Source: Pseudothauera rhizosphaerae
GTDB taxonomy: Bacteria > Pseudomonadota > Gammaproteobacteria > Burkholderiales > Rhodocyclaceae
Length of the DNA stretch: 64,000 bases
Direction of reading: 5' to 3'
Assembly (NCBI RefSeq): GCF_004801305.1
Contig: NZ_SSOD01000014.1
Coordinates: 1-64,000 of the forward strand
The first letter of the stretch is position 1. Every line of letters starts with the position of its first letter. Position numbers and translations under genes: made by a program. The notes under the pieces are model-generated. The model was not told the DNA's origin, searched no databases, and saw nothing but the letters and a program-made list of their open reading frames with translations. Of the stretch, positions 11,343 through 19,853 are shown in pieces.

Positions 11343-12228
11343 GTTCCTCCGTATCGCGCGCCCGGCTGACTGCGCGGATCGCCGGATGGGTCAGGCGGCG
11401 CTCCACCGAAATGGCGTAGAAGGCCTGGGCCACCTCGCTGGCTTCGCCGATGCGGCGCACGCCGTGCTGGCGGCAGATCTGGTCGGCGATCAGCGAGGGG
11501 GCGATGAACACGCCCGCGCCGGCTTCGCCGAAGGCGGTCATCAGCGCGCTGTCGTCGAATTCGCCCACGATGCGCGGGCGGATGCGGCGGCCCTCCAGCC
11601 AGTGCAGCAGCGGCGCGCGCACCGCGGCTTCGGTGCCCGGCAAGAGCAGCGGGGCGCCGTCCAGGCAGGCCGGGAAGGCCCCCGTGAGCGTGCCGGCGAC
11701 CCCCTCGGCGGCGAACAGGCTGACCGGGGATTCGGCCAGCTTGTGGCTGTAGCCGCGCACGTCCATGTGGGCGGGCAGCGGGCTGTCGGCCAGCACCACG
11801 TCCAGCTTGTGGACCGCCAGATCGCCGAGCAGCCTGTCGAGCTTGTCCTCGCGGCAGACGATGCGCACCTGCTCGGGCAGCGACAGGGAGGGGGCCAGCA
11901 GTACCCAGGCAATGGCCTTGGGCACCACGTCCGCCACGCCGACGCGAAACGGCAGCATACGCCCGGCCGCGCGGCTGCTGAGCGCCTCTTCCAGTTCGCT
12001 GCCGATGCGGAAGATTTCCTCGGCGTAGGTCAGCACCATCTGCCCGGTTTCCGTCAGCGCCAGGCGTCGGCCCTGGCGGCGGAACAGGGTCACGCCCAGG
12101 TTGGCCTCGAGGGCCGCGATCTGCCCGGACAGGGTCTGCGGCGCCAGCCCCGAGCGCTCGCTGGCGCGCACCACGCCGCCGGCGCGCGCCACGTTCCAGA
12201 AGTGATGCAACTGCTTGAAGTTGAGCAT
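11206..12228 (-). CDS. nhaR: LysR-family regulator, NhaR-like
   Basis: The 340-residue protein has an N-terminal winged helix (LNFKQLHHFWNVARAGGVV ... LAPQTLSGQIAALEANLG) and a LysR substrate-binding domain. The FWNVARAGGVV and PQTLSGQIAALE stretches are characteristic of NhaR, the sodium/pH-responsive activator of nhaA in enterics. The last 45 or so residues are an Ala/Pro-rich tail without family similarity, encoded opposite the 3' end of the GGDEF-EAL gene; NhaR proteins are usually near 300 residues. No antiporter gene is nearby, so the target is unknown. It is divergent from the hibernation-factor gene. Confidence 0.82.
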   Translation of the reverse strand: MLNFKQLHHFWNVARAGGVVRASERSGLAPQTLSGQIAALEANLGVTLFRRQGRRLALTETGQMVLTYAEEIFRIGSELEEALSSRAAGRMLPFRVGVADVVPKAIAWVLLAPSLSLPEQVRIVCREDKLDRLLGDLAVHKLDVVLADSPLPAHMDVRGYSHKLAESPVSLFAAEGVAGTLTGAFPACLDGAPLLLPGTEAAVRAPLLHWLEGRRIRPRIVGEFDDSALMTAFGEAGAGVFIAPSLIADQICRQHGVRRIGEASEVAQAFYAISVERRLTHPAIRAVSRARDTEELTSPAPSAPPPAAAAAGPADAAAGVRAGVPRRASSARTPKGTADG

Positions 12229-12387
12229 GGCGCGCCTAAGTTGAAGGGGACCGGATGAAACCTCTGTTCGAGAAAACCGGACAAAGATTCAGTTGAACTC
12301 GGATTTTACCGAACAGTCTGAGACGTAGCATTCGGCATGTCGTCCATCGGCGTGCCGAGTTGTCAGACCAATAAGAGGAGAACGTGC

Positions 12388-12729
12388 ATGCGTATCGATC
12401 TGCGTTGTGACGGAGTGGAAGTCAGCCCGGGGCTGAAGGAATACGTGGCCAGGCGGATGCGTTTCGCCATCGGCCGCTTCCGCAGCCATATCCAGTGGGC
12501 GCGTGTGAAGGTGGCCGACGTAAACGGCCCGCGCGGCGGCACGGACAAGCGTTGCGTGGTACAACTACGCCTGCGCAACCTGCCGGACGTGATCTTCGCC
12601 ATCACCGAACTGGAAGTGCGCACCGCGGTGGATCGCGCCGCCGAGCGCGTCGCCCGCGTGCTGGCGAGCCGGCTGGGCCGGCAGCGCCAGGGGCTGCGGC
12701 TGCCGGCGGCGGCCCTGGCCGGCGCCTGA
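12388..12729 (+). CDS. HPF/RaiA-family ribosome hibernation factor
   Basis: The 113-residue product fits the short form of the family that binds idle 30S subunits and blocks the decoding site. The beta-alpha-beta fold pattern is visible: MRIDLRCDGVEVSPGLKEYV at the start, a VKVADVNG strand, then VVQLRLRNLPD and a basic helix (AVDRAAERVARVL). The ATG at 12388 follows AAGAGGAG, a strong ribosome binding site. It lacks the C-terminal dimerisation domain of long HPF. The 159-bp gap to the divergent LysR gene has no motif I can name. Confidence 0.75.
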   Translation: MRIDLRCDGVEVSPGLKEYVARRMRFAIGRFRSHIQWARVKVADVNGPRGGTDKRCVVQLRLRNLPDVIFAITELEVRTAVDRAAERVARVLASRLGRQRQGLRLPAAALAGA

Positions 12730-12775
12730 ATACGGAATCGACGAAACAGTTTCATTTGCAGGAGGTAGACGTTCC

Positions 12776-13441
12776 ATGGAAAACCGCATCGCCACCATGA
12801 CCCGCTCGGAGGCTTCCGTCCTCTCGACCAACCGGGTCATCCGCAACACCTATGTGCTGCTGTCGCTGACGCTGGCCTTCTCGGCCGTCGTCGCCGGCGT
12901 TTCGATGGCGCTCGGCCTGCCGCATCCGGGGGTGATCCTGACCCTGGTCGGCTACTTCGGCCTGCTGTTCCTGACCACCAAGCTGCGCAACAGCGCCGGC
13001 GGCATCCTCGCGGTGTTCGCTCTGACCGGCTTCATGGGCTACACCCTGGGGCCGATCCTGTCGTACTACCTGGCCATGCCCAACGGCCACGCCGTGGTCA
13101 TGCAGGCCATGGGGGGCACCGCGGCGATCTTCCTCGGCCTGTCGGGCTACGCGCTGACCACCCGCAAGGATTTTTCCTTCATGGGTGGCTTCCTGATGGT
13201 GGGCATCCTGGTGGCCTTCCTGGCCGGCCTGGGGGCGATCTTCTTCTCCGTGCCCGCGCTGTCGCTGGCGGTGTCGGCGATGTTCGTGCTGCTGATGTCC
13301 GGCCTCATCCTGTACGAGACCAGCAACATCATCCACGGCGGCGAGACCAACTACATCATGGCCACGGTCACGCTGTACGTGTCCATCTACAACCTCTTCA
13401 CCAGCCTGCTGCACCTGCTGGGTTTCATGAACAGCGATTGA
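12776..13441 (+). CDS. Bax inhibitor-1/YccA-family membrane protein
   Basis: The 221-residue protein has about seven hydrophobic helices and the family's late pattern [20 protein letters not shown] followed by [18 protein letters not shown], which contains the paired acidic residues of the BI-1 (TMBIM) fold. Bacterial YccA binds and modulates the membrane protease FtsH; other family members leak calcium in a pH-dependent way. The hflKC genes, whose products also modulate FtsH, lie elsewhere in this window. The ATG at 12776 follows AGGAGG. A strong terminator lies directly downstream. Confidence 0.9.
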   Translation: MENRIATMTRSEASVLSTNRVIRNTYVLLSLTLAFSAVVAGVSMALGLPHPGVILTLVGYFGLLFLTTKLRNSAGGILAVFALTGFMGYTLGPILSYYLAMPNGHAVVMQAMGGTAAIFLGLSGYALTTRKDFSFMGGFLMVGILVAFLAGLGAIFFSVPALSLAVSAMFVLLMSGLILYETSNIIHGGETNYIMATVTLYVSIYNLFTSLLHLLGFMNSD

Positions 13442-13460
13442 TCCCCGTCGCAGTGCAAGG

Positions 13461-13488
13461 AAACGGGCGGCCTGCGGGCCGCCCGTTT
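13461..13488 (+). terminator. Rho-independent terminator
   Basis: AAACGGGCGGCC and GGCCGCCCGTTT form a perfect 12-bp stem around the loop TGCG, running into TGCATTTT. It ends the BI-1 transcript; the A/T-flanked stem could also work in reverse. Confidence 0.88.
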
Positions 13489-13574
13489 TGCATTTTCCGC
13501 CGCCGGCGCATGCGGCCCTTTCCCCGGACGGGGGTGGGGGTACAATACGCGCCTCTCAAGTTTGGACGGGTCAG

Positions 13575-14543
13575 ATGAAGACCACCTTTCTGGATTTCGA
13601 ACAACCGCTGGCCGACCTCGCGGCGAAGATCGAGGAACTGCGCTTCGTGCAGGACGACTCCGCCGTGGACATTTCCGAGGAGATCGCCCGCCTGGAGACC
13701 AAGAGCCAGTCGCTGACCAAGGACCTGTACGCCAAGCTCTCGCCCTGGCAGATCGCCCAGGTGGCGCGCCACCCCCAGCGCCCCTACACGCTGGACTACG
13801 CGCAACTGATCTTCACCGACTTCGAGGAGTTGCACGGCGACCGCGCCTTTGCCGACGACAAGGCCATCGTCGGTGGCCTGGCCCGTTTCAACGGCCAGAG
13901 CTGCATGGTGATCGGCCACCAGAAGGGGCGCGACACCAAGGAAAAGATCGCGCGCAACTTCGGCATGCCGCGCCCGGAGGGCTACCGCAAGGCGCTGCGC
14001 CTGATGCGGCTGGCGGAGAAGTTCGGCCTGCCGGTGTTCACCTTCGTGGACACGCCGGGCGCCTATCCCGGCATCGGTGCCGAGGAGCGCGGCCAGTCCG
14101 AGGCCATCGGCCACAACCTGTACGTGATGGCCGAACTCAAGGTGCCCATCATCAGCACCATCATCGGCGAAGGCGGTTCCGGCGGCGCGCTGGCGATCGC
14201 CGTGGGCGACCAGGTGCTGATGCTGCAGTACTCCACCTATTCGGTGATCTCGCCGGAAGGCTGCGCCTCCATCCTGTGGAAGAGCGCGGACAAGGCGTCC
14301 GAGGCGGCCGAGACCATGGGCATCACCGCCGCGCGGCTGAAATCCCTGGGCCTCATCGACAAGGTGGTCAGCGAGCCGGTGGGCGGCGCCCACCGCGACC
14401 CTCGCACCATGGCGCAGAGCCTGAAGCGCGCGCTCGCCGACGCGCTGCGCCAGGTGGCTGACCTGACCCCGGCCCAACTGGTGGAACAGCGCTTCGAGAA
14501 GCTGATGAGCTACGGCCGCTACAAGGAACAGGCCGCGGCCTGA
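13575..14543 (+). CDS. accA: Acetyl-CoA carboxylase carboxyltransferase subunit alpha
   Basis: AccA pairs with AccD to transfer the carboxyl group from carboxybiotin to acetyl-CoA, the committed step of fatty acid synthesis. The 322-residue protein has the usual length, starts [16 protein letters not shown], and shows [20 protein letters not shown] and the oxyanion-hole segment [18 protein letters not shown] box at 13541-13546 could be the -10 of its promoter, though no good -35 is visible. tilS follows 13 bp after the stop, a pairing common in betaproteobacteria. accD and accBC are not in the window. Confidence 0.97.
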   Translation: MKTTFLDFEQPLADLAAKIEELRFVQDDSAVDISEEIARLETKSQSLTKDLYAKLSPWQIAQVARHPQRPYTLDYAQLIFTDFEELHGDRAFADDKAIVGGLARFNGQSCMVIGHQKGRDTKEKIARNFGMPRPEGYRKALRLMRLAEKFGLPVFTFVDTPGAYPGIGAEERGQSEAIGHNLYVMAELKVPIISTIIGEGGSGGALAIAVGDQVLMLQYSTYSVISPEGCASILWKSADKASEAAETMGITAARLKSLGLIDKVVSEPVGGAHRDPRTMAQSLKRALADALRQVADLTPAQLVEQRFEKLMSYGRYKEQAAA

Positions 14544-14556
14544 AGAGGCCGGCAAA

Positions 14557-15879
14557 GTGTCTTCCGCCGTCGCCCCGGACCCCGTCGGGGCCGTCGCCGC
14601 GGTGCTCGCCGCGGCGGATGTCCGGCCCGGTGCGCGCCTGTGCTGCGCCCTGTCGGGCGGCGTCGATTCCATCGTCCTGCTGCACGCGCTGGCCGAACTG
14701 CGGCCGCGCTTCGGCTACCGCCTGGGCGCGGCCCACGTCCATCACGGCCTGAGCTCCAACGCCGACGCCTGGGCAGATTTCTGCGCCGGGCGCTGCGCCG
14801 CGCTGGAGGTGGAGTTCGCGCTTTTCCACGTCACCGTGCCCCGGGACGACCCGGAAGGGACGGAAGCCGCGGCGCGGCGCGTGCGCCACGCCGCGCTGGC
14901 GGGGCTGGCGTGCGACTGGCTGGTGTTCGGCCACCACATCAACGACCAGGCCGAGACCGTGCTGTTCCGCCTGCTGCGCGGCACCGGCCTGCGCGGCGCG
15001 GGGGCGATGCGCGACATCGAGCCGGCTGTGGGCGGTGCGTCCGGCAGGCTGCGTCCGCTGCTCGGCGTCGGGCGCGGGGAGATTCTCGCCTGGGCGCGGG
15101 CCCGCGGGCTCGCCTGGGTGGAGGACGAGAGCAACGCCGACAGCCGTTACGCGCGCAATGCGTTGCGCCTTTCCGTGCTGCCCGTGATCGAGGCCGGTTT
15201 CCCTGCCGCGGTGCCGGCGCTGGCCCGGGCGGCGGCGCATTTTCGCGAGGCCGGCGACCTGCTCGACGAACTCGCTGCCCTCGACGAGGCGGCCTGCGGC
15301 GGCCGGCGGCTCGAACGTGGGGCGCTGCTGGCCCTGTCCGATGCCCGCCTCGCCAACCTGCTGCGCTGGCAGGCGCGCCGCCTCGGGGTGGCGGCGCCGT
15401 CGCGGGCACGCCTGCATGAAGCCCTGCGCCAGTTGCGCACGGCGGACGCCCGGCATCCGCTGTACCTGGCGCTGGGGGAAGCGGCCTGCGCCGTGTATCG
15501 CGGCCGGGTGTGGCTGGAGCGCGCCGCCGCCGGCGCGGCCGAGCCGCAGGACTGGCACGGCGAACTGGTCCTGCCCTGGGCTGGCGGCGTGGTGCGCTTC
15601 GAGGCGGCGGAGGGGCGCGGTATCGCGCGTGTGGCGCTGGAGCATGCGGCTGCGGTGCGCCTGGTGGGGCGGCGGCCGGGCCTCAGGCTGCGCCTGCACG
15701 CACGGCGGCCCGAACGCAGCTTCAGGAAACTGTGTCAGGAGGCGGGCGTGCCGGCATGGATGCGCGACCGCCTGCCGGTGCTGGAGATCGACGGCACGGT
15801 GGCATGGATCGGCGGCATTGGCGTGGCCGCGGCCTTTGCCTGCACGCCGGGCGAAGCCGGCATCGAGCCGGTGTGGTAG
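14557..15879 (+). CDS. tilS: tRNA(Ile)-lysidine synthase
   Basis: TilS attaches lysine to cytidine-34 of tRNA-Ile(CAU), converting its codon specificity from AUG to AUA. The 440-residue protein has the PP-loop ATP motif SGGVDS, HVHHGLSSNADAWADFC, the GHHINDQAETVL segment, a helical middle domain and the C-terminal TilS_C domain (RLVGRRPG ... RSFRKLCQEAGVPAWMR). Translation starts at a GTG at 14557. The stop codon lies inside a REP-like element. Confidence 0.95.
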   Translation: MSSAVAPDPVGAVAAVLAAADVRPGARLCCALSGGVDSIVLLHALAELRPRFGYRLGAAHVHHGLSSNADAWADFCAGRCAALEVEFALFHVTVPRDDPEGTEAAARRVRHAALAGLACDWLVFGHHINDQAETVLFRLLRGTGLRGAGAMRDIEPAVGGASGRLRPLLGVGRGEILAWARARGLAWVEDESNADSRYARNALRLSVLPVIEAGFPAAVPALARAAAHFREAGDLLDELAALDEAACGGRRLERGALLALSDARLANLLRWQARRLGVAAPSRARLHEALRQLRTADARHPLYLALGEAACAVYRGRVWLERAAAGAAEPQDWHGELVLPWAGGVVRFEAAEGRGIARVALEHAAAVRLVGRRPGLRLRLHARRPERSFRKLCQEAGVPAWMRDRLPVLEIDGTVAWIGGIGVAAAFACTPGEAGIEPVW

Positions 15880-15942
15880 GAGCGGGCTTGCCCGCGATGC
15901 GGCCGCGGCACGGTGAACGCCGCATCGCGGCCAAGGCCGCAC
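15876..15942 (+). repeat. REP-like inverted pair
   Basis: GTAGGAGCGGGCTTGCCCGC at 15876-15895 resembles the head of REP elements of Pseudomonas and relatives. A second, inverted unit (CGCCGCATCGCGGCCAAGGC from 15918) faces it. CCGCGATGCGGC (15892-15903) and GCCGCATCGCGG (15919-15930) form a perfect 12-bp stem with a 15-nt loop. The element overlaps the tilS stop codon and fills the convergent gap with the next gene. Confidence 0.65.
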
Positions 15943-15960
15943 GGCCTGCCTGCGGGGGCG

Positions 15961-16566
15961 TCAGCCGCGCAGCGTGGCGAGCATCTGCGCCAGTTCGACC
16001 GCCGAGCGCACCTGCATCTTGTCGAACACGCGCGAGCGGTGGGCCTCCACGGTGCGCATGGAGATCGCCAGTTCGTCGGCGATGACCTTGTTGTACTTGC
16101 CTTCCAGGATCAGTTCCATGACCTCGCGCTCGCGCGCGGTCAGCGTGGCCAGCCGGCTCTCCACCGTGCCCCGGTCGGCGGCGGCGCGCTGGCGCTCGGC
16201 ATCGTGGGCCATGGCGCGCTGCACGAGTTCGACCAGTTCGTTGTCGTTGAACGGCTTCTCGATGAAATCGAAGGCGCCTTTCTTCAGTGCTCCCACTGCC
16301 ATCGGCACGTCGCCGTGGCCGGTGATGAAGATCACCGGCAGGTTGCAGTGGCGTCCGCGCAGGATGTCGAAGCAGGCCAGTCCGCTGATGCCTTCCAGGC
16401 GGATGTCGAGCACGATGCAGCCGCGCCAGTTCGGCTGCCAGGCCTGCAGGAAGGCTTCGCTGCTCGGCCACAGGGTGCACGGCACGCCGCGCGTGCGGAA
16501 CTGCCATTCGAGGGCGTCGCGGATGGCTTCGTCGTCGTCGATGATGTGGGCCGATGCCTGGCTCAT
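15961..16566 (-). CDS. dctR: FixJ-family response regulator, DctR-like
   Basis: The 201-residue protein has a receiver domain (HIIDDDEAIRDALEWQF, phospho-acceptor Asp in CIVLDIRLEGISG, FITGHGD, and EKPF with the conserved Lys) and a C-terminal LuxR-type helix-turn-helix (LTAREREVMELILEGKYNK ... SMRTVEAHRSRV). Its start overlaps the stop of the adjacent kinase as ATGA. The pair sits back to back with a TRAP dicarboxylate transporter, matching the DctS-DctR systems that induce dctPQM in other proteobacteria. The exact inducer is not visible from sequence. Confidence 0.86.
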   Translation of the reverse strand: MSQASAHIIDDDEAIRDALEWQFRTRGVPCTLWPSSEAFLQAWQPNWRGCIVLDIRLEGISGLACFDILRGRHCNLPVIFITGHGDVPMAVGALKKGAFDFIEKPFNDNELVELVQRAMAHDAERQRAAADRGTVESRLATLTAREREVMELILEGKYNKVIADELAISMRTVEAHRSRVFDKMQVRSAVELAQMLATLRG

Positions 16567-18578
16567 GAGCGTTCGGTGGGTAGCGTAAGGGTGAAGATGG
16601 TACCGCCAGCCGGGTTGGGGTCAAACGTCAGGTGGCCGTGGTGCAGCTCGGCGATCGAGCGGCAGATGTTCAGGCCCATGCCCATTCCTTCCGGCTTGGT
16701 GGTGAAGAAGGGTTCGAACAGGCGCGCGGCGGTGCCCGCGTCGATGCCGCAGCCGCGGTCGCGCACCTGGATTTCGACGCCGTCGCCGTGCAGTCGCGTG
16801 CTCACGGTAACCTCGCGCTGGCGGGGCGGCGTGGTGCGCATGGCGTCCATGCCGTTGCGCACCAGATTGACGATGATCTGTTCGATCATCACCGGGTCGG
16901 CGGGCACCATCGGCAGCCCGGGCTGCAGATCGCTGACGATGCGCATCTGGCGCTTGCGCGCGTCGGCTTCGATGAGGCCGACGGCGTCGCGGATCAGCGC
17001 GTTGATGTCGAGCGCCTCGTGCTTGGGTTCGGAGCGGCGCACGAAGTCGTGCACGCGGCGGATGATCTCCCCCGCGCGCCGCGCCTGGCGGGCGATCTTC
17101 TCGTGGATGGTGCGCAGTTCGGCCGGGTCGAGCTGGCCGGCGTCGAGGCGGTTCACGCAGCCGCTGTTGTAGCTGGCGATGGCGGCCAGGGGCTGGTTGA
17201 GCTCGTGGGCCAGGGTGGAGGCCATCTCGCCCATGGTCACCAGGCGCGCGGTGGCCTGCAGGCGCTCGTCCTGCTGGCGCGCCAGTTCCCGCGCCCGCTT
17301 CTGTTCGGTGATGTCCAGCACCGAACCCATCCAGCCGGTGTGGCGGCCTTCGCTGTCGATCAGCGGCGCCTCGAAGATCAGCGCGTCGAAGCGCTCGCCG
17401 TTCTTGCGCCGCAGCGACATTTCGAGGCCGTCGGGCGGAGTGCCTTCGCGCAGGACCGCATCATGGACCTCCTGGGTGCGGTCGAGCTGTTCCGGGTCCC
17501 AGTAGGGCATGGGCGGGAGGGTGCCGATCAGTTCCTCGGCCGGGTAGCCGGTCATGCGGCAGAAGGCGGGGTTCACATGGGTGATGCGGCCCTGGCGGTC
17601 GCGCGCGCGCAGGCCGGTGATGACCGAATCCTGCATCGCCCTGCGGAAGGCGGTCTCGCGGCGCAGCGCCGCCTCCGCCGCCTGGCGGCGTGCGAGCTGG
17701 CGGCGCAACTGCCACACGCTCCACACGATGACGGTGCCGAACAGCACGATGGAGGCGATCAGCAGCACCGGCATCCAGCGGATCTCGCCCTTGTAGGCGG
17801 TGATCCGCAGGGTCAGGCCGTGGCCGGGCGGGTCGAAGGGCGTGGTGTAGCTGCGGTGGGTTTCGAGCGGTGCTATCTTGGACTTGGCGGCGATCTCGCG
17901 GCCGTCGGGGTCGAGCACCGCGACCCGGTAGCGTTCGGAGAACCACCACGGCAGTTCGCGGCTGACCAGATCGGAGAGGGAATACACTGCCACCGCCGTG
18001 CCGAGGAAGGCTTCACCGGACCAGGCCGGCGCATGCACTTCGAAGTGGTATTCGCCGCCGGCCGCAGGATAGGCGGGGCCGTACACCGGCCGGCCCACGG
18101 CGCGGGCGAGCCGGGCGATCGATTCCGAGGGCACGGCGCCGCCGGTTTCGTCCATCTGTTCGCTGTCGGTGCGGGGCGGCAGGGCGCCGCGGATGCCGCC
18201 GTCCGGACCGAGCCACAGCACGCGGACGATGCCGCGGTCCTGGCTCATGAGCTGGCGCAACTGGGCCTCGGCCTGGGCCGGGGGGCGCGGGGTGCGCAGC
18301 AGGTCGGGGCCGAGCTGCTGGAGGATGGCTTCGTTGCGGTCGAGCTGGAAGCGCAGGTTCTGTTCCATCCACAGCACGTCGCTGATCAGTGTAGTCTGCT
18401 GCTCTTCGGTGTCATACTCGCGGGTGAGCCAGACCAGCAGTGCGATGGTGGCGACGAACAGGCCCAGCATGAAGTAGGGCAGCAGCGTGCCCAGCCAGCG
18501 GCCGCGCCCGGCGCCGGCCGCGTCGCGCGGCGCGGTCGTCGGGGAGGAAGGCAGCGGGGCGGGGGAGGTCGCGGACAT
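16563..18578 (-). CDS. dctS: Sensor histidine kinase, DctS-like
   Basis: The 671-residue protein has two membrane helices (about residues 30-52 and 270-290) flanking a large periplasmic domain, a PAS domain (RAMQDSVITGLRARDRQG ... GSVLDITEQ), a phospho-His box MGEMASTLAHELNQPLAAI, and an HATPase domain (NLVRNGMDAM, GCGID, GMGMGLNICRSI). This layout matches DctS-type C4-dicarboxylate sensors. It is transcribed away from dctP across a 195-bp control region and overlaps its response regulator gene. Sensing of C4-dicarboxylates or related acids is inferred from context. Confidence 0.88.
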   Translation of the reverse strand: MSATSPAPLPSSPTTAPRDAAGAGRGRWLGTLLPYFMLGLFVATIALLVWLTREYDTEEQQTTLISDVLWMEQNLRFQLDRNEAILQQLGPDLLRTPRPPAQAEAQLRQLMSQDRGIVRVLWLGPDGGIRGALPPRTDSEQMDETGGAVPSESIARLARAVGRPVYGPAYPAAGGEYHFEVHAPAWSGEAFLGTAVAVYSLSDLVSRELPWWFSERYRVAVLDPDGREIAAKSKIAPLETHRSYTTPFDPPGHGLTLRITAYKGEIRWMPVLLIASIVLFGTVIVWSVWQLRRQLARRQAAEAALRRETAFRRAMQDSVITGLRARDRQGRITHVNPAFCRMTGYPAEELIGTLPPMPYWDPEQLDRTQEVHDAVLREGTPPDGLEMSLRRKNGERFDALIFEAPLIDSEGRHTGWMGSVLDITEQKRARELARQQDERLQATARLVTMGEMASTLAHELNQPLAAIASYNSGCVNRLDAGQLDPAELRTIHEKIARQARRAGEIIRRVHDFVRRSEPKHEALDINALIRDAVGLIEADARKRQMRIVSDLQPGLPMVPADPVMIEQIIVNLVRNGMDAMRTTPPRQREVTVSTRLHGDGVEIQVRDRGCGIDAGTAARLFEPFFTTKPEGMGMGLNICRSIAELHHGHLTFDPNPAGGTIFTLTLPTERS

Positions 18579-18732
18579 CGAACGGCTTTATACACCCATA
18601 GGGCCGCTTGCGGTATTCCACAATAGCGTCGCGTACGGGCGCGGAACAATACTGCCGAACTTTCCGACGGGCTCGTCCGTCACGGGAGGTTTTCGCGCGC
18701 CGGGCGCCTCGTCCGCCGCGTGGGATCGAAGA

Positions 18733-18747
18733 ACGCATTCAGTGCGT
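18733..18747. promoter_or_regulatory. Inverted repeat upstream of dctP, possible regulator site
   Basis: ACGCA and TGCGT flank TTCAG as a perfect 5-bp inverted repeat 27 bp before the dctP start codon, in the 195-bp region between the divergent regulator and transporter genes. It could be a half of a DctR-type site or chance. No sigma-54 signature is present in the region. Confidence 0.25.
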
Positions 18748-18773
18748 ACGTTGTTCAACTGGAGGAGAGAGTG

Positions 18774-19778
18774 ATGAAAATCCGTGCACTTCTGCTGGGT
18801 CTCGTTGCCGCCGGCCTGACCGCCACCGCTGCCGCGGCCGACCCGATCGTGATCAAGTTCAGCCACGTCGTGGCCCAGGACACGCCCAAGGGCAAGGCCG
18901 CCGACAAGTTCAGGGAACTCGCCGAGCAATACACCAGCGGCGCGGTCAAGGTCGAGGTCTATCCCAACAGTACGCTGTACAAGGACAAGGAAGAGATGGA
19001 GGCGCTGCAGCTCGGCGCCGTGCAACTGCTCGCCCCGTCCCTGGCCAAGTTCGGCCCGCTGGGCGTGCGCGACTTCGAAGCCTTCGACCTGCCCTTCATC
19101 TTCGACAACTACGAAGCCCTGCACAAGGTGACCTACGGCCCCGTCGGCCAGCAACTGTTCGCCAAGCTGGAGCCCAAGGGCATCAAGGGCCTGGCCTACT
19201 GGGACAACGGCTTCAAGTCCTTCTCCGCCAACACCCCGATCAAGAAGCCGGACGACCTGCGCGGCAAGAAGATGCGCATCCAGTCGTCCAAGGTGCTCGA
19301 AGAGCAGATGCGCGAGCTGAAGTCGCTGCCGCAGGTGATGGCCTTCTCCGAGGTCTATCAGGCGCTGCAGACCGGCGTGGTCGATGGTACCGAGAACCCG
19401 ATCTCCAACCTCTACACCCAGAAGATGCATGAGGTGCAGAAGCACCTGGCGCTGACCGAGCACGGCTACCTGGGCTATGCCGTCATCACCAACAAGAAGT
19501 TCTGGGACGGCCTGCCCGCCGACGTGCGCACCCAGCTCGACCGCGCGATCAAGGAATCCACCGAGTATGCCAACAAGATCGCCAAGGACGAGAACGACCA
19601 GGCCCTGGAAGCGGTGAGGAAGGCGGGCAAGACCGAGGTGTACCAGCTCTCCACCGAAGAACGCCTGGCCTTCAAGAAGGCGTTGGTGCCGGTGCACAAG
19701 AAGATGGAGTCGCGCATTGGCGGCGACCTGATCAAGTCGATCTACGAAGCCACCAGCTTCGACCCGAACAAGCTGTAA
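18774..19778 (+). CDS. dctP: TRAP transporter solute-binding protein DctP
   Basis: The 334-residue periplasmic receptor captures C4-dicarboxylates or related carboxylates for the DctQM permease. It has a signal peptide (MKIRALLLGLVAAGLTATA, cleavage after AAA) and family hallmarks IVIKFSHVVAQDTPKGKAA, the ligand-carboxylate Arg region GKKMRIQSSK, and GVVDGTENPISN. The ATG at 18774 follows GGAGGAGAG; an in-frame GTG is one codon upstream. A hairpin before dctQ probably raises DctP output relative to the permease. Confidence 0.93.
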   Translation: MKIRALLLGLVAAGLTATAAAADPIVIKFSHVVAQDTPKGKAADKFRELAEQYTSGAVKVEVYPNSTLYKDKEEMEALQLGAVQLLAPSLAKFGPLGVRDFEAFDLPFIFDNYEALHKVTYGPVGQQLFAKLEPKGIKGLAYWDNGFKSFSANTPIKKPDDLRGKKMRIQSSKVLEEQMRELKSLPQVMAFSEVYQALQTGVVDGTENPISNLYTQKMHEVQKHLALTEHGYLGYAVITNKKFWDGLPADVRTQLDRAIKESTEYANKIAKDENDQALEAVRKAGKTEVYQLSTEERLAFKKALVPVHKKMESRIGGDLIKSIYEATSFDPNKL

Positions 19779-19794
19779 ACCCCCAGCCCTGCAG

Positions 19795-19834
19795 CGCCCG
19801 CCGGTCCCTGTGCATTGCACCCGGCGGGCGTTTT
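19795..19834 (+). terminator. Intercistronic terminator/attenuator between dctP and dctQ
   Basis: CGCCCGCCGG (19795-19804) pairs with CCGGCGGGCG (19821-19830), followed by TTTTC. The 16-nt loop contains its own small stem, GTGC-ATT-GCAC. The hairpin lies 16 bp after the dctP stop and about 20 bp before the dctQ start, so it is expected to stop part of the transcripts after the binding-protein gene. Confidence 0.75.
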
Positions 19835-19853
19835 CGCACCGGGAGATCTCCAA

